From Candidatus Woesearchaeota archaeon (GTDB lineage Archaea > Nanobdellota > Nanobdellia > Woesearchaeales > JAAOYA01): a DNA stretch of 64,000 bases. Location of the stretch: positions 30,694 to 94,693 of the forward strand of contig JAAOYA010000009.1 in the NCBI GenBank assembly GCA_018221105.1, read 5' to 3'. Below the pieces are notes generated by a model. That model was not told where the DNA came from. It ran no database searches and worked only from the letters and a program-made list of their open reading frames with translations. Positions 19,126-28,103 of this stretch are shown piece after piece. Made by a program: the position numbers and the translations under genes. Positions within the stretch are counted from its first letter, which is position 1, and each line of letters starts with the position of its first letter.

Positions 19126-19436
19126 ATGTTACGACCGCACTTTCTACAAAAACCGTCATGATGGTGCGCGGTTGTTTTACAGGTTGGGCAATGCTTATAC
19201 TTTTGTTGTGCTACTTCATTAGCAACTTCTTTTGCTAGTGATTGACTAACAACTTTCTCTTCAACTTTTTTTACAAATAATAATTTTATAGCACCGTATA
19301 ATGCCATCACGCTACCAATAACAACGAAAAGTAATAGTTTTAATTCTTGATTGCGAATATTTAACCACCAAGAAAGACCCGTGACTATAAGACCAATAAT
19401 TAATAGTACTGCGCCATGTATGCCTCTTTTTTTCAT
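19122..19436 (-). CDS. Small membrane protein with a C-terminal zinc ribbon
   Basis: The 104-residue protein has two TM segments (about residues 8-26 and 33-53), a charged linker and a C-terminal CPTC ... CRKC zinc ribbon half-pair (about 83-101), with HHH between. The zinc ribbon faces the cytoplasm if the N-terminus is inside. It is a common style of short archaeal membrane protein without assigned function. Confidence 0.7.
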   Translation of the reverse strand: MKKRGIHGAVLLIIGLIVTGLSWWLNIRNQELKLLLFVVIGSVMALYGAIKLLFVKKVEEKVVSQSLAKEVANEVAQQKYKHCPTCKTTAHHHDGFCRKCGRNI

Positions 19437-19481
19437 AATGGTATTTTAGCCTCTTTAATATTTAAGGTTTTTGATAGCAAG

Positions 19482-19502
19482 TTTTTTAAAGGAGTAGCTC
19501 CT
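19482..19502 (+). promoter_or_regulatory. Promoter and inverted repeat upstream of the pyruvate oxidoreductase operon
   Basis: A TATA-like TTTTTTAAA at about 19482-19490 is immediately followed by AGGAG-TAG-CTCCT (19490-19502), a 5-bp-arm inverted repeat. It sits between TATA box and probable start of transcription, a typical repressor position. A GGTGA ribosome binding site precedes the GTG start of the first gene. Confidence 0.4.
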
Positions 19503-19535
19503 AGTCCTATTTATTAAAAAAAGTGGTGAAAATTA

Positions 19536-20111
19536 GTGGTTAAACACGTTGGACTTTTTGAAATTAGATTTCATGGCAGGGGAGGCCAGGGCGCTAAAAG
19601 CGCTGCAGCAATTCTAGCAACTACAGCTTTAGAGACTGGAAAACAAATACAGAGTTTTCCAGAGTACGGCGCTGAGCGCCAGGGAGCACCAGTTAAAGCT
19701 TATACTAGAATTAGTGATAAACCTATTTTTATTCACACTGGTGTCACACAACCGGATCTTGTAGTAGTATTGGATGAAACACTATTAAAAAATATTCCGG
19801 TAGCACAAGGATTAAACGATAAAGGAATACTAATTGCAAATACTGACAAATCAGCACAAGAAGTACAAACACTAACAAAATTTAGTGGCAAAATTATTAC
19901 GTTAGACGCTACAAAAATAGCATTAGATACTGTTGGAAAAAACATTCCTAACACTCCGATGCTTGGAGCAATAGCAAAAGTTACAGGCTTAGTGAGTGTT
20001 CAAGCCCTAAAAGAAAACGTCAAGCACAAATTCGAGCGAAAGCTAAGCACTGAGTTAGTAAACAAGAATTTAGAAGCAGTACAAATTGCAGCAGACAAAG
20101 TAAAAAAATGA
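19536..20111 (+). CDS. porG: Pyruvate (2-oxoacid):ferredoxin oxidoreductase, gamma subunit
   Basis: The 191-residue product has the gamma-subunit start RFHGRGGQGAKSAA and the following PEYGAERQGAPVKAYTR signature. With the delta, alpha and beta subunits it forms the four-subunit archaeal enzyme that oxidises pyruvate and CoA to acetyl-CoA and CO2 while reducing ferredoxin. The GTG start at 19536 is preferred because of the GGTGA site 9 bases before it. It overlaps porD by four bases (ATGA), so the subunits are translationally coupled. Confidence 0.93.
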   Translation: MVKHVGLFEIRFHGRGGQGAKSAAAILATTALETGKQIQSFPEYGAERQGAPVKAYTRISDKPIFIHTGVTQPDLVVVLDETLLKNIPVAQGLNDKGILIANTDKSAQEVQTLTKFSGKIITLDATKIALDTVGKNIPNTPMLGAIAKVTGLVSVQALKENVKHKFERKLSTELVNKNLEAVQIAADKVKK

Positions 20112-20437
20112 CTGATCCAAACACTCCGCCAAGAGAACCAAGATATAACAAAAAGTATGGTTATAAAGAAATTCCAATAGGTGGAATGATAACAGATTTT
20201 ATGAGCAGCGAAGAATACAAGTCAGGAGACTGGCGCACTTTCAGGCCAATACACATACCAGAGAAATGCACTCATTGTATGATATGCTGGACCTTATGCC
20301 CTGACAGTAGCATCATAACTAAAGAAGCAAAATTTATTGAATTCGATTATTACCATTGCAAAGGTTGCGGCATTTGCGCAAAAGAATGCCCGTTTAAAGC
20401 AATAGATATGAAAGACGAAAAAGAATTCCGCGATTAA
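20108..20437 (+). CDS. porD: Pyruvate:ferredoxin oxidoreductase, delta subunit (2x[4Fe-4S] ferredoxin)
   Basis: The 109-residue protein carries two ferredoxin motifs, CTHCMICWTLCP (about 57-68) and CKGCGICAKECP (about 86-97), each binding one [4Fe-4S] cluster. It passes electrons from the thiamine-diphosphate site to external ferredoxin. Its start overlaps the porG stop, and porA starts one base after its stop. Confidence 0.94.
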   Translation: MTDPNTPPREPRYNKKYGYKEIPIGGMITDFMSSEEYKSGDWRTFRPIHIPEKCTHCMICWTLCPDSSIITKEAKFIEFDYYHCKGCGICAKECPFKAIDMKDEKEFRD

Positions 20438-20438
20438 A

Positions 20439-21611
20439 ATGACACAAAAAAGAGTAGCTATCACAGGAGCACAAGCAAGCGCTAACGCAATGCGCCAAAT
20501 CAATCCAGAAGTTGTAGCAGCTTATCCGATAACACCGCAAACAGATGTCATGCACGCCTTTGCAAAGTTCGTAGCTGACGGCAAAGTAGACACAGAACTA
20601 ATACTGGTAGAGTCAGAACACAGTGCTATGAGTGCTTGCGTTGGAGCAGCAGCAGGCGGAGTAAGAGCAATGACAGCATCAGCAGCTAACGGAATAGCAT
20701 TAATGTGGGAGATAATATACATAGCAGCCTCAAACAGACTACCAATAACAATGAACGTTGTAAACAGAGCATTAAGTGGACCAATCAACATTCACTGTGA
20801 CCACTCAGACAGCATGGGCTGTCGCGATGCAGGATGGCTGCAATTCTACTCTGAAAGCGCGCAAGAAGCATACGAGAATACTTTAATGGCGCAAAAAGTT
20901 AGTGAGCACCCACAAGTTTTGCTGCCATCAATGGTATGCCAAGACGGTTTCATAACAAGTCATGCAGTAGAAGTAGTAGACCTACTAGATGACGCGACAG
21001 TAAAAAACTTCATAGGAAACTACACGCCAAAATACCCATTATTAAACTATGAACAACCAATGACCAGTGGACCAGTAGACTTTTACGATTATTACTTCGA
21101 GCACAAAAAACAACAAATGGACGCCATGGAAAAAGCAAAAACAGTAATACACAATGTTTTCAACGAATTCGAAAAAATCACTGGAACACACTACGACTTT
21201 TTTGAAGGGTACCAATTAGAAGACGCAGAAACTGTGCTAGTAGCAGCCAGTTCAAGCGCTGGAACAATAAGAGTAGTAGTAGACAAACTAAGAAGCCAGG
21301 GAAAAAAAGTCGGGCTATTAAAAATAAGAGTTTTCAGACCATTTAACAACGAACTAATAACAAAAAAATTAGAGAACGCAAAAGCAGTAGCAATACTAGA
21401 TCGCAGCGCAACATTTGGGGGATTTGGAGGACCACTATTTACAGAGATCAGAAGCGCGTTTTACGAAAAAACTAAAAAGCCAACAATCATAAATTATATT
21501 TACGGCCTAGGAGGCCGAGACTTAACAGTAGAACTAGTACAACAAGCTTACAGTGAACTAGAAAAACCTAAACAAGGACCAACAGTTAGAACGCTTGGAG
21601 TACGAGAATAA
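20439..21611 (+). CDS. porA: Pyruvate:ferredoxin oxidoreductase, alpha subunit
   Basis: The 390-residue protein matches the alpha subunit: N-terminal GAQASANAMRQINPEVVAAYPITPQT, ESEHSAMSACVGAAAGG and a C-terminal transketolase-like domain with LLKIRVFRPF and FGGFGGPLFTE. It provides the pyrimidine-binding half of the thiamine-diphosphate site. Members with this set could act on other 2-oxoacids, but pyruvate is the most common substrate. Confidence 0.93.
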   Translation: MTQKRVAITGAQASANAMRQINPEVVAAYPITPQTDVMHAFAKFVADGKVDTELILVESEHSAMSACVGAAAGGVRAMTASAANGIALMWEIIYIAASNRLPITMNVVNRALSGPINIHCDHSDSMGCRDAGWLQFYSESAQEAYENTLMAQKVSEHPQVLLPSMVCQDGFITSHAVEVVDLLDDATVKNFIGNYTPKYPLLNYEQPMTSGPVDFYDYYFEHKKQQMDAMEKAKTVIHNVFNEFEKITGTHYDFFEGYQLEDAETVLVAASSSAGTIRVVVDKLRSQGKKVGLLKIRVFRPFNNELITKKLENAKAVAILDRSATFGGFGGPLFTEIRSAFYEKTKKPTIINYIYGLGGRDLTVELVQQAYSELEKPKQGPTVRTLGVRE

Positions 21612-21624
21612 AGGTGATACCAAA

Positions 21625-21879
21625 ATGACACGATGGCAAGACCTAAAACCATGGGTTCGCGGCGGAATAATTGGACTGCTGCCACCAGTAATCTTTATGG
21701 TAATAATAGTATTTTTTACTATTAGCGTGGCAGGCGTAGTGTGCCCGACACTATCAGAAAGCGTCCAATGCTCCATGATAAGGTTCTTTTTCACATACTT
21801 CATAATATACCTTGTCATAGCAATACCATATTTTTTCATCGGAGCATTCATAAGCAGTGTGTTTTCAAAAGAAGTATAA
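21625..21879 (+). CDS. Small membrane protein encoded inside the por operon
   Basis: The product is about 84 residues with two TM segments (about residues 13-34 and 51-74) separated by a short loop holding two cysteines (VVCPTL ... VQCSM). The start at 21625 is chosen over an earlier in-frame start at 21595 because AAGGTGAT lies just before it and the earlier one would sit inside porA. It lies between porA and porB, an unusual position for a non-subunit gene. I do not recognise the family. A membrane-tethering role for the enzyme is speculation. Confidence 0.7.
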   Translation: MTRWQDLKPWVRGGIIGLLPPVIFMVIIVFFTISVAGVVCPTLSESVQCSMIRFFFTYFIIYLVIAIPYFFIGAFISSVFSKEV

Positions 21880-21883
21880 AAAA

Positions 21884-22813
21884 ATGGTTAACATAAAAGA
21901 ACTGTCAAAGCGTGATGAAAGGCTAGGCCCCGGGCATAGAATGTGCCCTGGATGTCCAGCAACAATAATAGCCAGGCTAGTAATGCATGCAACAGACAAT
22001 CCAATAGTAGTCACTAACGCAACAGGTTGTTTAGAAGTTAGTACAACAATCTACCCTTTTACTAGTTGGCGCGTTCCATGGATGCACAACGCTTTTGAAA
22101 ACGCGGCAGCAACACTATCAGGACTCGAGACAGCTTACAAAGCACTAAAAAAAACCGGCAGGGCTTACGGTGACAAAGAAGTAAAATTCCTAGCATTCGG
22201 TGGCGACGGCGGAACATACGACATTGGACTGCAAGCATTGAGTGGCACTTTAGAGCGAGGCCACAATATTGTTTACGTTTGTTATGACAATCAAGGATAC
22301 ATGAACACAGGAATACAAAGAAGCAGCAGCACTCCAATGGGAGCAGCCACCAACACATCACCAGATGGCAGCCTACACCATGGAAAAGAAGTTTTCAAAA
22401 AAGATCTCACAGCAATAACAGTAGCGCACGGCATCAAGTACGTTGCGCAAGCAAGCCCAAGCCACTACGCTGACATGATACGAAAAGCACAAACAGCCTT
22501 TGAAGTTGACGGCCCAGTATTTATCAACATAATAAGCCCATGCGTTCCAGGATGGGGTTACCCGCCAGAAGAAAGCATACAAATAGCAAAACTAGCAGTT
22601 GAAACCTGTTATTGGCCAATATACGAAGTAGTAAACGGAGAGTACAAACTAAACTATGATCCAGCAGCTAGAAAAAAACCAATCACAGAATGGCTTAAAA
22701 CACAAGCGCGATTTCGCCACATGCTAAAACCAGAGAATGCTCACTTAGTGACAATGTTGCAAGAGCACGTCGACAAAGAATGGGAAAAACTAAAAAAACT
22801 TTGTGGCAAATAA
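21884..22813 (+). CDS. porB: Pyruvate:ferredoxin oxidoreductase, beta subunit
   Basis: The 309-residue protein has the cluster-binding RMCPGCPA near the N-terminus, TGCLE, and the thiamine-diphosphate motif GGDGGTYDIG ... DNQGYMNTG (about 105-145), followed by the SSSTPMGA segment. It supplies the catalytic thiamine-diphosphate site and an additional [4Fe-4S] cluster. The ATG at 21884 is preferred over an upstream in-frame start at 21857 that lies inside the membrane protein gene. Confidence 0.93.
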   Translation: MVNIKELSKRDERLGPGHRMCPGCPATIIARLVMHATDNPIVVTNATGCLEVSTTIYPFTSWRVPWMHNAFENAAATLSGLETAYKALKKTGRAYGDKEVKFLAFGGDGGTYDIGLQALSGTLERGHNIVYVCYDNQGYMNTGIQRSSSTPMGAATNTSPDGSLHHGKEVFKKDLTAITVAHGIKYVAQASPSHYADMIRKAQTAFEVDGPVFINIISPCVPGWGYPPEESIQIAKLAVETCYWPIYEVVNGEYKLNYDPAARKKPITEWLKTQARFRHMLKPENAHLVTMLQEHVDKEWEKLKKLCGK

Positions 22814-22842
22814 TATAAATAGTACTACTTTCTAAAAACGTT

Positions 22843-23253
22843 ATGAAACAATTCGAGTATTTAGATCACACAGCAGACGCAAAATTCAGAGCTTTTGGCA
22901 GAACAAACGAAGAAAAACTATCCAATGCAGTACTAGCGATGAATGGTATAATAGTAGACATAAAAAAAGTACAAATAAGAATTAGTAAAGAAGTAAGCGT
23001 AAAAAGCAAAACCCTGAGAGGACTAATATACGATTTTTTAGATGAAGCACTATTCTTGTTTGACACAGAAGGACTAGTAGTGGCAAAAGTTGAAGATTTA
23101 AAAATAACAAAAGACACTGATCACTACTGCGCAACAGCCATCTTAAAAGGTGACAGCGTGAAAAATTATGAAGTAGAAGGACACGTCAAAGCAATAACCT
23201 ACAACGACTATGAACTAACAGATGAGTATTTACAAATGGTGGTAGACTTATAA
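22843..23253 (+). CDS. Archease, activator of RNA ligase RtcB
   Basis: The 136-residue product starts with the family signature YLDHTADAKFRAFG, contains LLYDFLDEALFLFD-like LIYDFLDEALFLFD, and ends with KAITYNDYEL and a hydrophobic VDL. The Asp and the C-terminal acidic residues form the archease metal site. Archease speeds guanylylation of RtcB. A TATA box at about 22812-22820 makes the transcript probably leaderless. Its stop shares one base with the rtcB start (TAATG), so the pair is coupled. Confidence 0.93.
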   Translation: MKQFEYLDHTADAKFRAFGRTNEEKLSNAVLAMNGIIVDIKKVQIRISKEVSVKSKTLRGLIYDFLDEALFLFDTEGLVVAKVEDLKITKDTDHYCATAILKGDSVKNYEVEGHVKAITYNDYELTDEYLQMVVDL

Positions 23254-24674
23254 TGAAAGAAAAACTAAAAAAAACATCAAATTATAGCTTCGAACTAGAA
23301 AAAACAGGTTCTATGAAAGTGCCAGCAAAAATCTACATGAACGAAAAACTATTTGATGCAGTAGAAGACCGTGCAATACAACAATTATACAATGTAGCAG
23401 GACTGCCAGGAGTACAAGGCAGGGTAATGGCAATGCCAGACGCACACCTAGGCTACGGCTTCCCAATAGGAGGGGTCGCAGCAATAGACGGCATTATCAC
23501 GCCAGGCGGCATAGGATTTGACATTAATTGCGGAGTCAGAATGCTAGCAACAAACCTAACAAAAGAACAAGTAGAGCCAAAAATACAAGAATTACTAAAC
23601 GCACTGTTCAAAAACGTTCCAAGCGGAGTAGGAAGCGAAAGCAAAATACGATTAACAGACGAGCAACTAGACCAAGTTTTAGAAAAAGGTGCTAAGTGGG
23701 CGACAGAGAATGGATATGGAAACCAAGTTGACCTAGATCACTGTGAAGAGTCAGGAAGCATGCCAGGAGCCGATGCCTCAAAAGTAAGCCAGCGAGCAAA
23801 AGCACGTGGCAGAAAACAATTAGGAAGTTTAGGAGCGGGAAACCATTTTTTAGAAGTACAAATAGTAGACAAAATCTATGACAAAGAAATTGCTAATACA
23901 TTCAACATAACGAGTGAAAATCAGATAATGGTAATGATACACTGTGGCAGTAGAGGACTAGGACACCAAGTTTGCGGTGATTACCTAAGAAAAATGGAAG
24001 ACGCGTACCCTCAAATAATAGAAAAACTACCAGAAAAAGATTTGATATACGCGCCACTAAAAGACCAACTAGCAAAAGATTATTTCGCTGCAATGGTAGC
24101 AAGCGCAAACTACGCTTGGGCAAACCGACACGTAATAGCGCACAGAGTACGAGAAGCCTTCAAAGAAGTCTTCGGCGAGAAAGCAGAATTAACAACAGTC
24201 TATGATGTAGCGCACAACATTGCAAAACCAGAAAAACACGAAGTTAATGGAGAACTAAAAGAATTATTAGTGCACCGCAAAGGAGCCACAAGAGCATTCG
24301 GGCCAGGACGCGAAGAACTGCCAGAAGATTATAAAACAACAGGCCAGCCAGTATTAATACCAGGCAGCATGGGAACAGCAAGCTACATCTTAGTAGGCAC
24401 AGATACCGCGATGACAGAAACCTTTGGCTCAACAGCTCACGGCGCAGGACGAGCGATGAGTCGCCACGCAGCAATCAAGAGTTTTCGAGGAGAAAAAGTC
24501 AAAGAAGAACTAGCAAAAAAACACATTTACGTCAAAAGCGCATCATGGAAAGGTATTGCAGAAGAAGCACCACAAGCCTACAAAGACGTTGACGAAGTAG
24601 TAAAAGTCTCACACGAAGCCGGCATAGGAAAACTAGTGGCCAAAGTTGTCCCTTTCGGAGTCATAAAAGGATAA
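23253..24674 (+). CDS. rtcB: RNA-splicing ligase RtcB (3'-phosphate/5'-hydroxyl)
   Basis: The 473-residue protein has the RtcB metal and GTP motifs: MPDAHLGYGFPIGGVAA, IGFDINCGVR (Asp90, Cys93), GAGNHFLE, MIHCGSRGLGH, and HGAGRAMSR with His396 in the position of the guanylylated histidine. It joins tRNA halves after intron removal and repairs RNA breaks, using GTP and Mn2+. No intein is present. It is cotranscribed with archease, its activator, and followed one base later by a small unknown gene. Confidence 0.96.
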   Translation: MKEKLKKTSNYSFELEKTGSMKVPAKIYMNEKLFDAVEDRAIQQLYNVAGLPGVQGRVMAMPDAHLGYGFPIGGVAAIDGIITPGGIGFDINCGVRMLATNLTKEQVEPKIQELLNALFKNVPSGVGSESKIRLTDEQLDQVLEKGAKWATENGYGNQVDLDHCEESGSMPGADASKVSQRAKARGRKQLGSLGAGNHFLEVQIVDKIYDKEIANTFNITSENQIMVMIHCGSRGLGHQVCGDYLRKMEDAYPQIIEKLPEKDLIYAPLKDQLAKDYFAAMVASANYAWANRHVIAHRVREAFKEVFGEKAELTTVYDVAHNIAKPEKHEVNGELKELLVHRKGATRAFGPGREELPEDYKTTGQPVLIPGSMGTASYILVGTDTAMTETFGSTAHGAGRAMSRHAAIKSFRGEKVKEELAKKHIYVKSASWKGIAEEAPQAYKDVDEVVKVSHEAGIGKLVAKVVPFGVIKG

Positions 24675-24675
24675 A

Positions 24676-24957
24676 ATGTTTACAAAAGAACCACCTTGCA
24701 ATAACGATCAAGAAAATGATCTTGGCTGGCTTGCAGATTTACTAACAGAAAAATTGGGTGAAAGAATCGACCCTGATAGAATAATGGGTGCTGTTGAGCA
24801 GTATGTTGGAATTTGTGGTGGTGCAACAAGTTATATGCATGAACGGCTTGAAGAAGTAGCAAGAGAATTATACGGATCAAAGGCACAATTAGAATTTGTC
24901 ACAGTGCATGGCGAGCACAAAGAATTATGCATTGCCTACACTAGTAGTAACTTTTAA
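24676..24957 (+). CDS. Hypothetical protein, 93 aa, downstream of rtcB
   Basis: The acidic 93-residue protein is soluble, mostly helical (WLADLLTEKLGERID, HERLEEVARELYG) with a C-terminal strand region LEFVTVHGEHKELCIAYT. It has three Cys and no clear metal site. It starts one base after rtcB and is thus likely part of the archease-rtcB transcript. I do not recognise it. Confidence 0.6.
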   Translation: MFTKEPPCNNDQENDLGWLADLLTEKLGERIDPDRIMGAVEQYVGICGGATSYMHERLEEVARELYGSKAQLEFVTVHGEHKELCIAYTSSNF

Positions 24958-24996
24958 ATATCTCTAAGAACAAAAATTACTAAAAGAGGTAATAAC

Positions 24997-26235
24997 TTGG
25001 CAAGTTTAGGAATACAACTAGCACTATTAGCAACACTAATATTTTTCTCAGCATTCTTTTCAGGAATAGAAACAGCCTTGATGAGTATTAGCGCAGTAAA
25101 AGTCAACAGTTTATTACAACAACGCAAAAAAGGAGCAGAAACACTACACCGCCTAAAACAAAACCCTCACAAACTAATAATCACAATACTAATAGGCAAC
25201 AATTTAGTAAACATTGGAAGCGCATCGCTGGCAACAGTAGTTTTCACAAACCTTTTCGGCTCAAGCGGCATAGGAATCGCAACAGGGGTCATGACTTTTC
25301 TAATACTAGTCTTTGGCGAGATAACACCAAAAACACTAGCAACACAAAACGCAGAAAAAATCAGTTTAAAAGTAGCAAAACCAATAGAATTATTATCGAT
25401 AGCACTATCTCCATTCGTGTGGTTCTTTGGCCACATAAGCAATCTTGTAACAAGATTGTTCGGATCAAAAGACGGCGGCGAATTATCAGAAGAAGAACTA
25501 AAAACAATCGTTACGATGGGACACCAAGAAGGAGTCATTAGTCGAGAAGCGGCAGAGATGATGCACAACATCTTAGAGTTCAAAGGAACAAAAGTCACAA
25601 AGATAATGACTCCAAAAATTGACATGCACATGGTAGACGGAGAAAAATCATTAAAAAAAGAATTAGATTATGTAATAAAAACACCTTACTCTTGCTATCC
25701 AATATACATTGACACAAAAGACAAAATAATAGGTCACTTAGACGTTGATGACGTTCTAGCACAAGTTAAAAAAAATAATATAGACCTAAAAGTAAAACAA
25801 TTAAAAAGACCAGTATTTTTCGTTCCAGAATACAAAGAAATACACGATTTACTAAAAGATTTTGAAAAAAAGAAAATTTCAATAGCAATAGTAGTTGATG
25901 AGTACGCAGAAGTCAGTGGTTTAGTAACAGTAGAAGATGTACTAGAAGAAATCGTTGGCGACATATTTGACAAAAGCAACCGTCAAAGCATCCACATAAA
26001 AAAAGCCAGCAGAAAACTAATGCGCGTAGACGCTAAGATAAGTGTTGCAGAATTAAACAAAGAATTACACCTAGGACTAAAAGATGATCATTTTAACACA
26101 CTAGCAGGTTTCATAGAACACCGATTACACAAAATACCAAAAAAAGGAGAGCGAATAAAACTAAAAAATGTTATAATAGAAGTTGATCAAGTAACAAAAC
26201 AAGGAATCAAAAGCGTCAAAATCATGAAAACATAA
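24997..26235 (+). CDS. CNNM/CorC-type membrane protein (DUF21 - two CBS - CorC_HlyC)
   Basis: The 412-residue protein has four hydrophobic segments in an N-terminal DUF21 domain (about 1-170, with ETALMSISAVKVN and FGEITPKTLA), a cytoplasmic CBS pair (about 195-325, with VVDEYAEVSGLVTVEDVLEEIVGDI) and a C-terminal CorC_HlyC domain (about 335-412). Family members are linked to Mg2+ or Na+ transport or its control. The start is a TTG at 24997 behind AAGAGGTAA. It stands alone, with a TATA-like box near 24950. Confidence 0.9.
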   Translation: MASLGIQLALLATLIFFSAFFSGIETALMSISAVKVNSLLQQRKKGAETLHRLKQNPHKLIITILIGNNLVNIGSASLATVVFTNLFGSSGIGIATGVMTFLILVFGEITPKTLATQNAEKISLKVAKPIELLSIALSPFVWFFGHISNLVTRLFGSKDGGELSEEELKTIVTMGHQEGVISREAAEMMHNILEFKGTKVTKIMTPKIDMHMVDGEKSLKKELDYVIKTPYSCYPIYIDTKDKIIGHLDVDDVLAQVKKNNIDLKVKQLKRPVFFVPEYKEIHDLLKDFEKKKISIAIVVDEYAEVSGLVTVEDVLEEIVGDIFDKSNRQSIHIKKASRKLMRVDAKISVAELNKELHLGLKDDHFNTLAGFIEHRLHKIPKKGERIKLKNVIIEVDQVTKQGIKSVKIMKT

Positions 26236-26270
26236 TTCTTTTTATATAATTATAATAATCAAATTATAAA

Positions 26271-26975
26271 ATGGTAACAGCACACGTAAAAAAACGAGAA
26301 GTAATAGCAAAAGACACAATAGAGGTAACAATCGAGTTAGAAAAATCAATAGTTTTCCTGTCAGGACAACACGCGACAATAAAACTAACACTTTATCATG
26401 AAGACAAAAAAGGCGGTCAAAGAATTTTTTCAATAACCAACACGCCAAAAACTGACAAGCAAATAATAATTGCCATGCGCCAAACAGGCAGCGGTTTTAA
26501 AAAAACACTAGAAGAAATTGAAGAAGACAAAGAATTAGAAGTTGTTACAACAGGCGGAGAATTCACACTACCACAAGACACTAACAGAAAAATTGTGTTT
26601 ATTGCTGGAGGAATAGGGATAACACCATTTATTGCAATGCTGCGCCACACCTTTGAAAACAATCTACCCTACAAAATAGTGCTAGTATACTCAAATAAAG
26701 ACAAAGCAGCAAGCGCATATTATGATGAATTACAACAAATGCAAACAGATCACGAAAACTTCAGGCTTATACCAACAATGACATCAGACAATGATTGGAG
26801 TGGAGAAGCAAGAAGAATAGACAGTGAGTTCATAACTGACTACTTTGAAAAACCACGAGATTACACTTTCATGATAGCAGGCCCGCCAGGACTAGTGCAA
26901 AAAATCAAAACAGAACTATCAAACAGTGGAGCAGAACAGCAACACATAATAACAGAAAACTTTGAAGGATATTAA
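26271..26975 (+). CDS. FNR-type flavin/NAD(P)H oxidoreductase
   Basis: The 234-residue protein has an FAD-binding beta-barrel with RIFSITNTP (flavin contact, about residues 47-55), the FIAGGIGITPFIAMLR nucleotide-binding segment (about 108-123) and FMIAGPPGLV (about 202-211). It lacks an iron-sulfur domain, so it resembles stand-alone ferredoxin/flavodoxin-NAD(P) reductases or electron-transfer subunits. The electron partner cannot be told from sequence. A TATA box at about 26243-26250 implies a leaderless transcript. Its 3' end overlaps the convergent regulator gene by four bases. Confidence 0.85.
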   Translation: MVTAHVKKREVIAKDTIEVTIELEKSIVFLSGQHATIKLTLYHEDKKGGQRIFSITNTPKTDKQIIIAMRQTGSGFKKTLEEIEEDKELEVVTTGGEFTLPQDTNRKIVFIAGGIGITPFIAMLRHTFENNLPYKIVLVYSNKDKAASAYYDELQQMQTDHENFRLIPTMTSDNDWSGEARRIDSEFITDYFEKPRDYTFMIAGPPGLVQKIKTELSNSGAEQQHIITENFEGY

Positions 26976-27397
26976 ACTTTTAAAATTATAAGATTAGTAT
27001 TACCCATGGTTCTTTTTTCAATGACTTCACGCTCAGACAATTTTTGAACAATCCTGGAAATTTTTACTTTGTTAAAACCAGACAACACTACTAATTTATT
27101 TTGCTCTAAAGAATTATTATTATCAAGCAAAACTTTTACAACAACCCTCTCTTCACGAGGCAAAACTTTTAAGACTTTTTCAAGTTGAAACTTATTAATC
27201 TTGTGCTGAAACAATAAAACAATAAAAGCTCCAATAATAATCGATAAAAAACTAATACCATAAACAATAAGCGGCAATTGTTCGTTAGTGTCACTAGTAT
27301 AAAAACCATTAACTAATGCAAATAAAACTCCTAACACGAAAACTAATATCATTCCAATGATTAATTTTTTGTTTTCAACTTCCATTTTATTTTTCAA
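26972..27397 (-). CDS. Membrane-anchored winged-helix transcription regulator (copy 1)
   Basis: The 141-residue protein has two TM segments at the N-terminus (about 10-30 and 40-62) followed by a MarR-like winged helix (about 75-141) ending TMGNTNLIILKV. The C-terminal 75 residues match those of the 166-residue protein at 28239, including SKVKITR/NKVKISR and the NIVILKV end, so the two are paralogs. Such tethered regulators are common in archaea. It is the last gene of a minus-strand unit with the SHOCT gene, which it overlaps by 11 bases. Confidence 0.82.
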   Translation of the reverse strand: MKNKMEVENKKLIIGMILVFVLGVLFALVNGFYTSDTNEQLPLIVYGISFLSIIIGAFIVLLFQHKINKFQLEKVLKVLPREERVVVKVLLDNNNSLEQNKLVVLSGFNKVKISRIVQKLSEREVIEKRTMGNTNLIILKV

Positions 27398-27614
27398 TCT
27401 CGCGCTTTAACCTTTGAAACTCTTTTTGATCAATTTCTCCACTAGCCAAACGCTTCTTCAAAATATCAAGAGCGCTATCACTTTGACTAGTACGATAACC
27501 ATACTGGCCGCTGCTTTTGATGAGCCACCAAACAATCAAAAAGAATAACACTAAAATTAACGGTTGAAAAAACCATCCCATACCATAACCCATCATTGAA
27601 GTGTAATGCATCAT
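27387..27614 (-). CDS. Small SHOCT-domain membrane protein
   Basis: The product has 75 residues: a Met/Tyr/Gly-rich start (MMHYTSMMGYGMGW), one TM segment and a C-terminal SHOCT motif (LDILKKRLASGEIDQKEFQRL). The start at 27614 is chosen because a GCGAGGT ribosome binding site precedes it; the frame is open further upstream but without support. SHOCT proteins of this size accompany copper genes in many bacteria and archaea. It overlaps the regulator gene downstream by 11 bases. Confidence 0.82.
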   Translation of the reverse strand: MMHYTSMMGYGMGWFFQPLILVLFFLIVWWLIKSSGQYGYRTSQSDSALDILKKRLASGEIDQKEFQRLKREIEK

Positions 27615-27733
27615 TTTAATACCTCGCAATGCTTTATTACTTATAAAAATATTGAAAAATGTCAAAATCCATAAAATATTTTGAACATTTCCAAAAACTA
27701 TGTTTTTGAAAAATAAAAAAATAAAATGTTGTT

Positions 27734-28090
27734 TTAGTGCATTGGACAACCGCCAAAACCGCGATTACGACCAAATCCTTGCATCATACTAGAACCTTCA
27801 CTATTTTGCTCGTGGTACTCTTCCATCAGTTCATGATGTTCTTGCATAACTTCAAAACTTTCACCGTCAACAACCCAAGCCATCATATTAAAACCAGATT
27901 CTTCTCTAAAATTATCAAAGTCTTCATAAGTGCCATCTTCGATTATTAACTCCATTTGCTCATGAAAGTCTTGCTTATCATTGTTTAATATTGCTCTTTG
28001 CTCAAAGCTTCCGTGAGCGATAGCAAAACCTGACAATGCCAACAAGCCAATAGTCAACATTGCAAACAATGTAATTGTTTTCTTTTGCAT
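27734..28090 (-). CDS. Secreted His/Met-rich small protein, candidate metal-binding
   Basis: The 118-residue protein has a signal peptide (MQKKT, hydrophobic core, GFAIAHG, cleavage near residue 25) and an acidic mature part rich in Met, His and Glu, with HHELMEEYHEQ and a C-terminal GCPMH. The His/Met content and end motif suggest binding of copper outside the membrane; this is inference. It has a GGAGGAAAA ribosome binding site and an inverted repeat AGGCA-GTT-TGCCT in its leader. Confidence 0.8.
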   Translation of the reverse strand: MQKKTITLFAMLTIGLLALSGFAIAHGSFEQRAILNNDKQDFHEQMELIIEDGTYEDFDNFREESGFNMMAWVVDGESFEVMQEHHELMEEYHEQNSEGSSMMQGFGRNRGFGGCPMH

Positions 28091-28103
28091 TTTATTTTCC
28101 TCC

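Noticed and set aside
23253..24674. Intein in RtcB, which occurs in some archaea
   Set aside because: The protein is of normal length with all motifs continuous.
27615..27749. Longer version of the SHOCT protein starting at 27749
   Set aside because: The extension overlaps the upstream gene's end, has no ribosome binding site, and a good one precedes the ATG at 27614.
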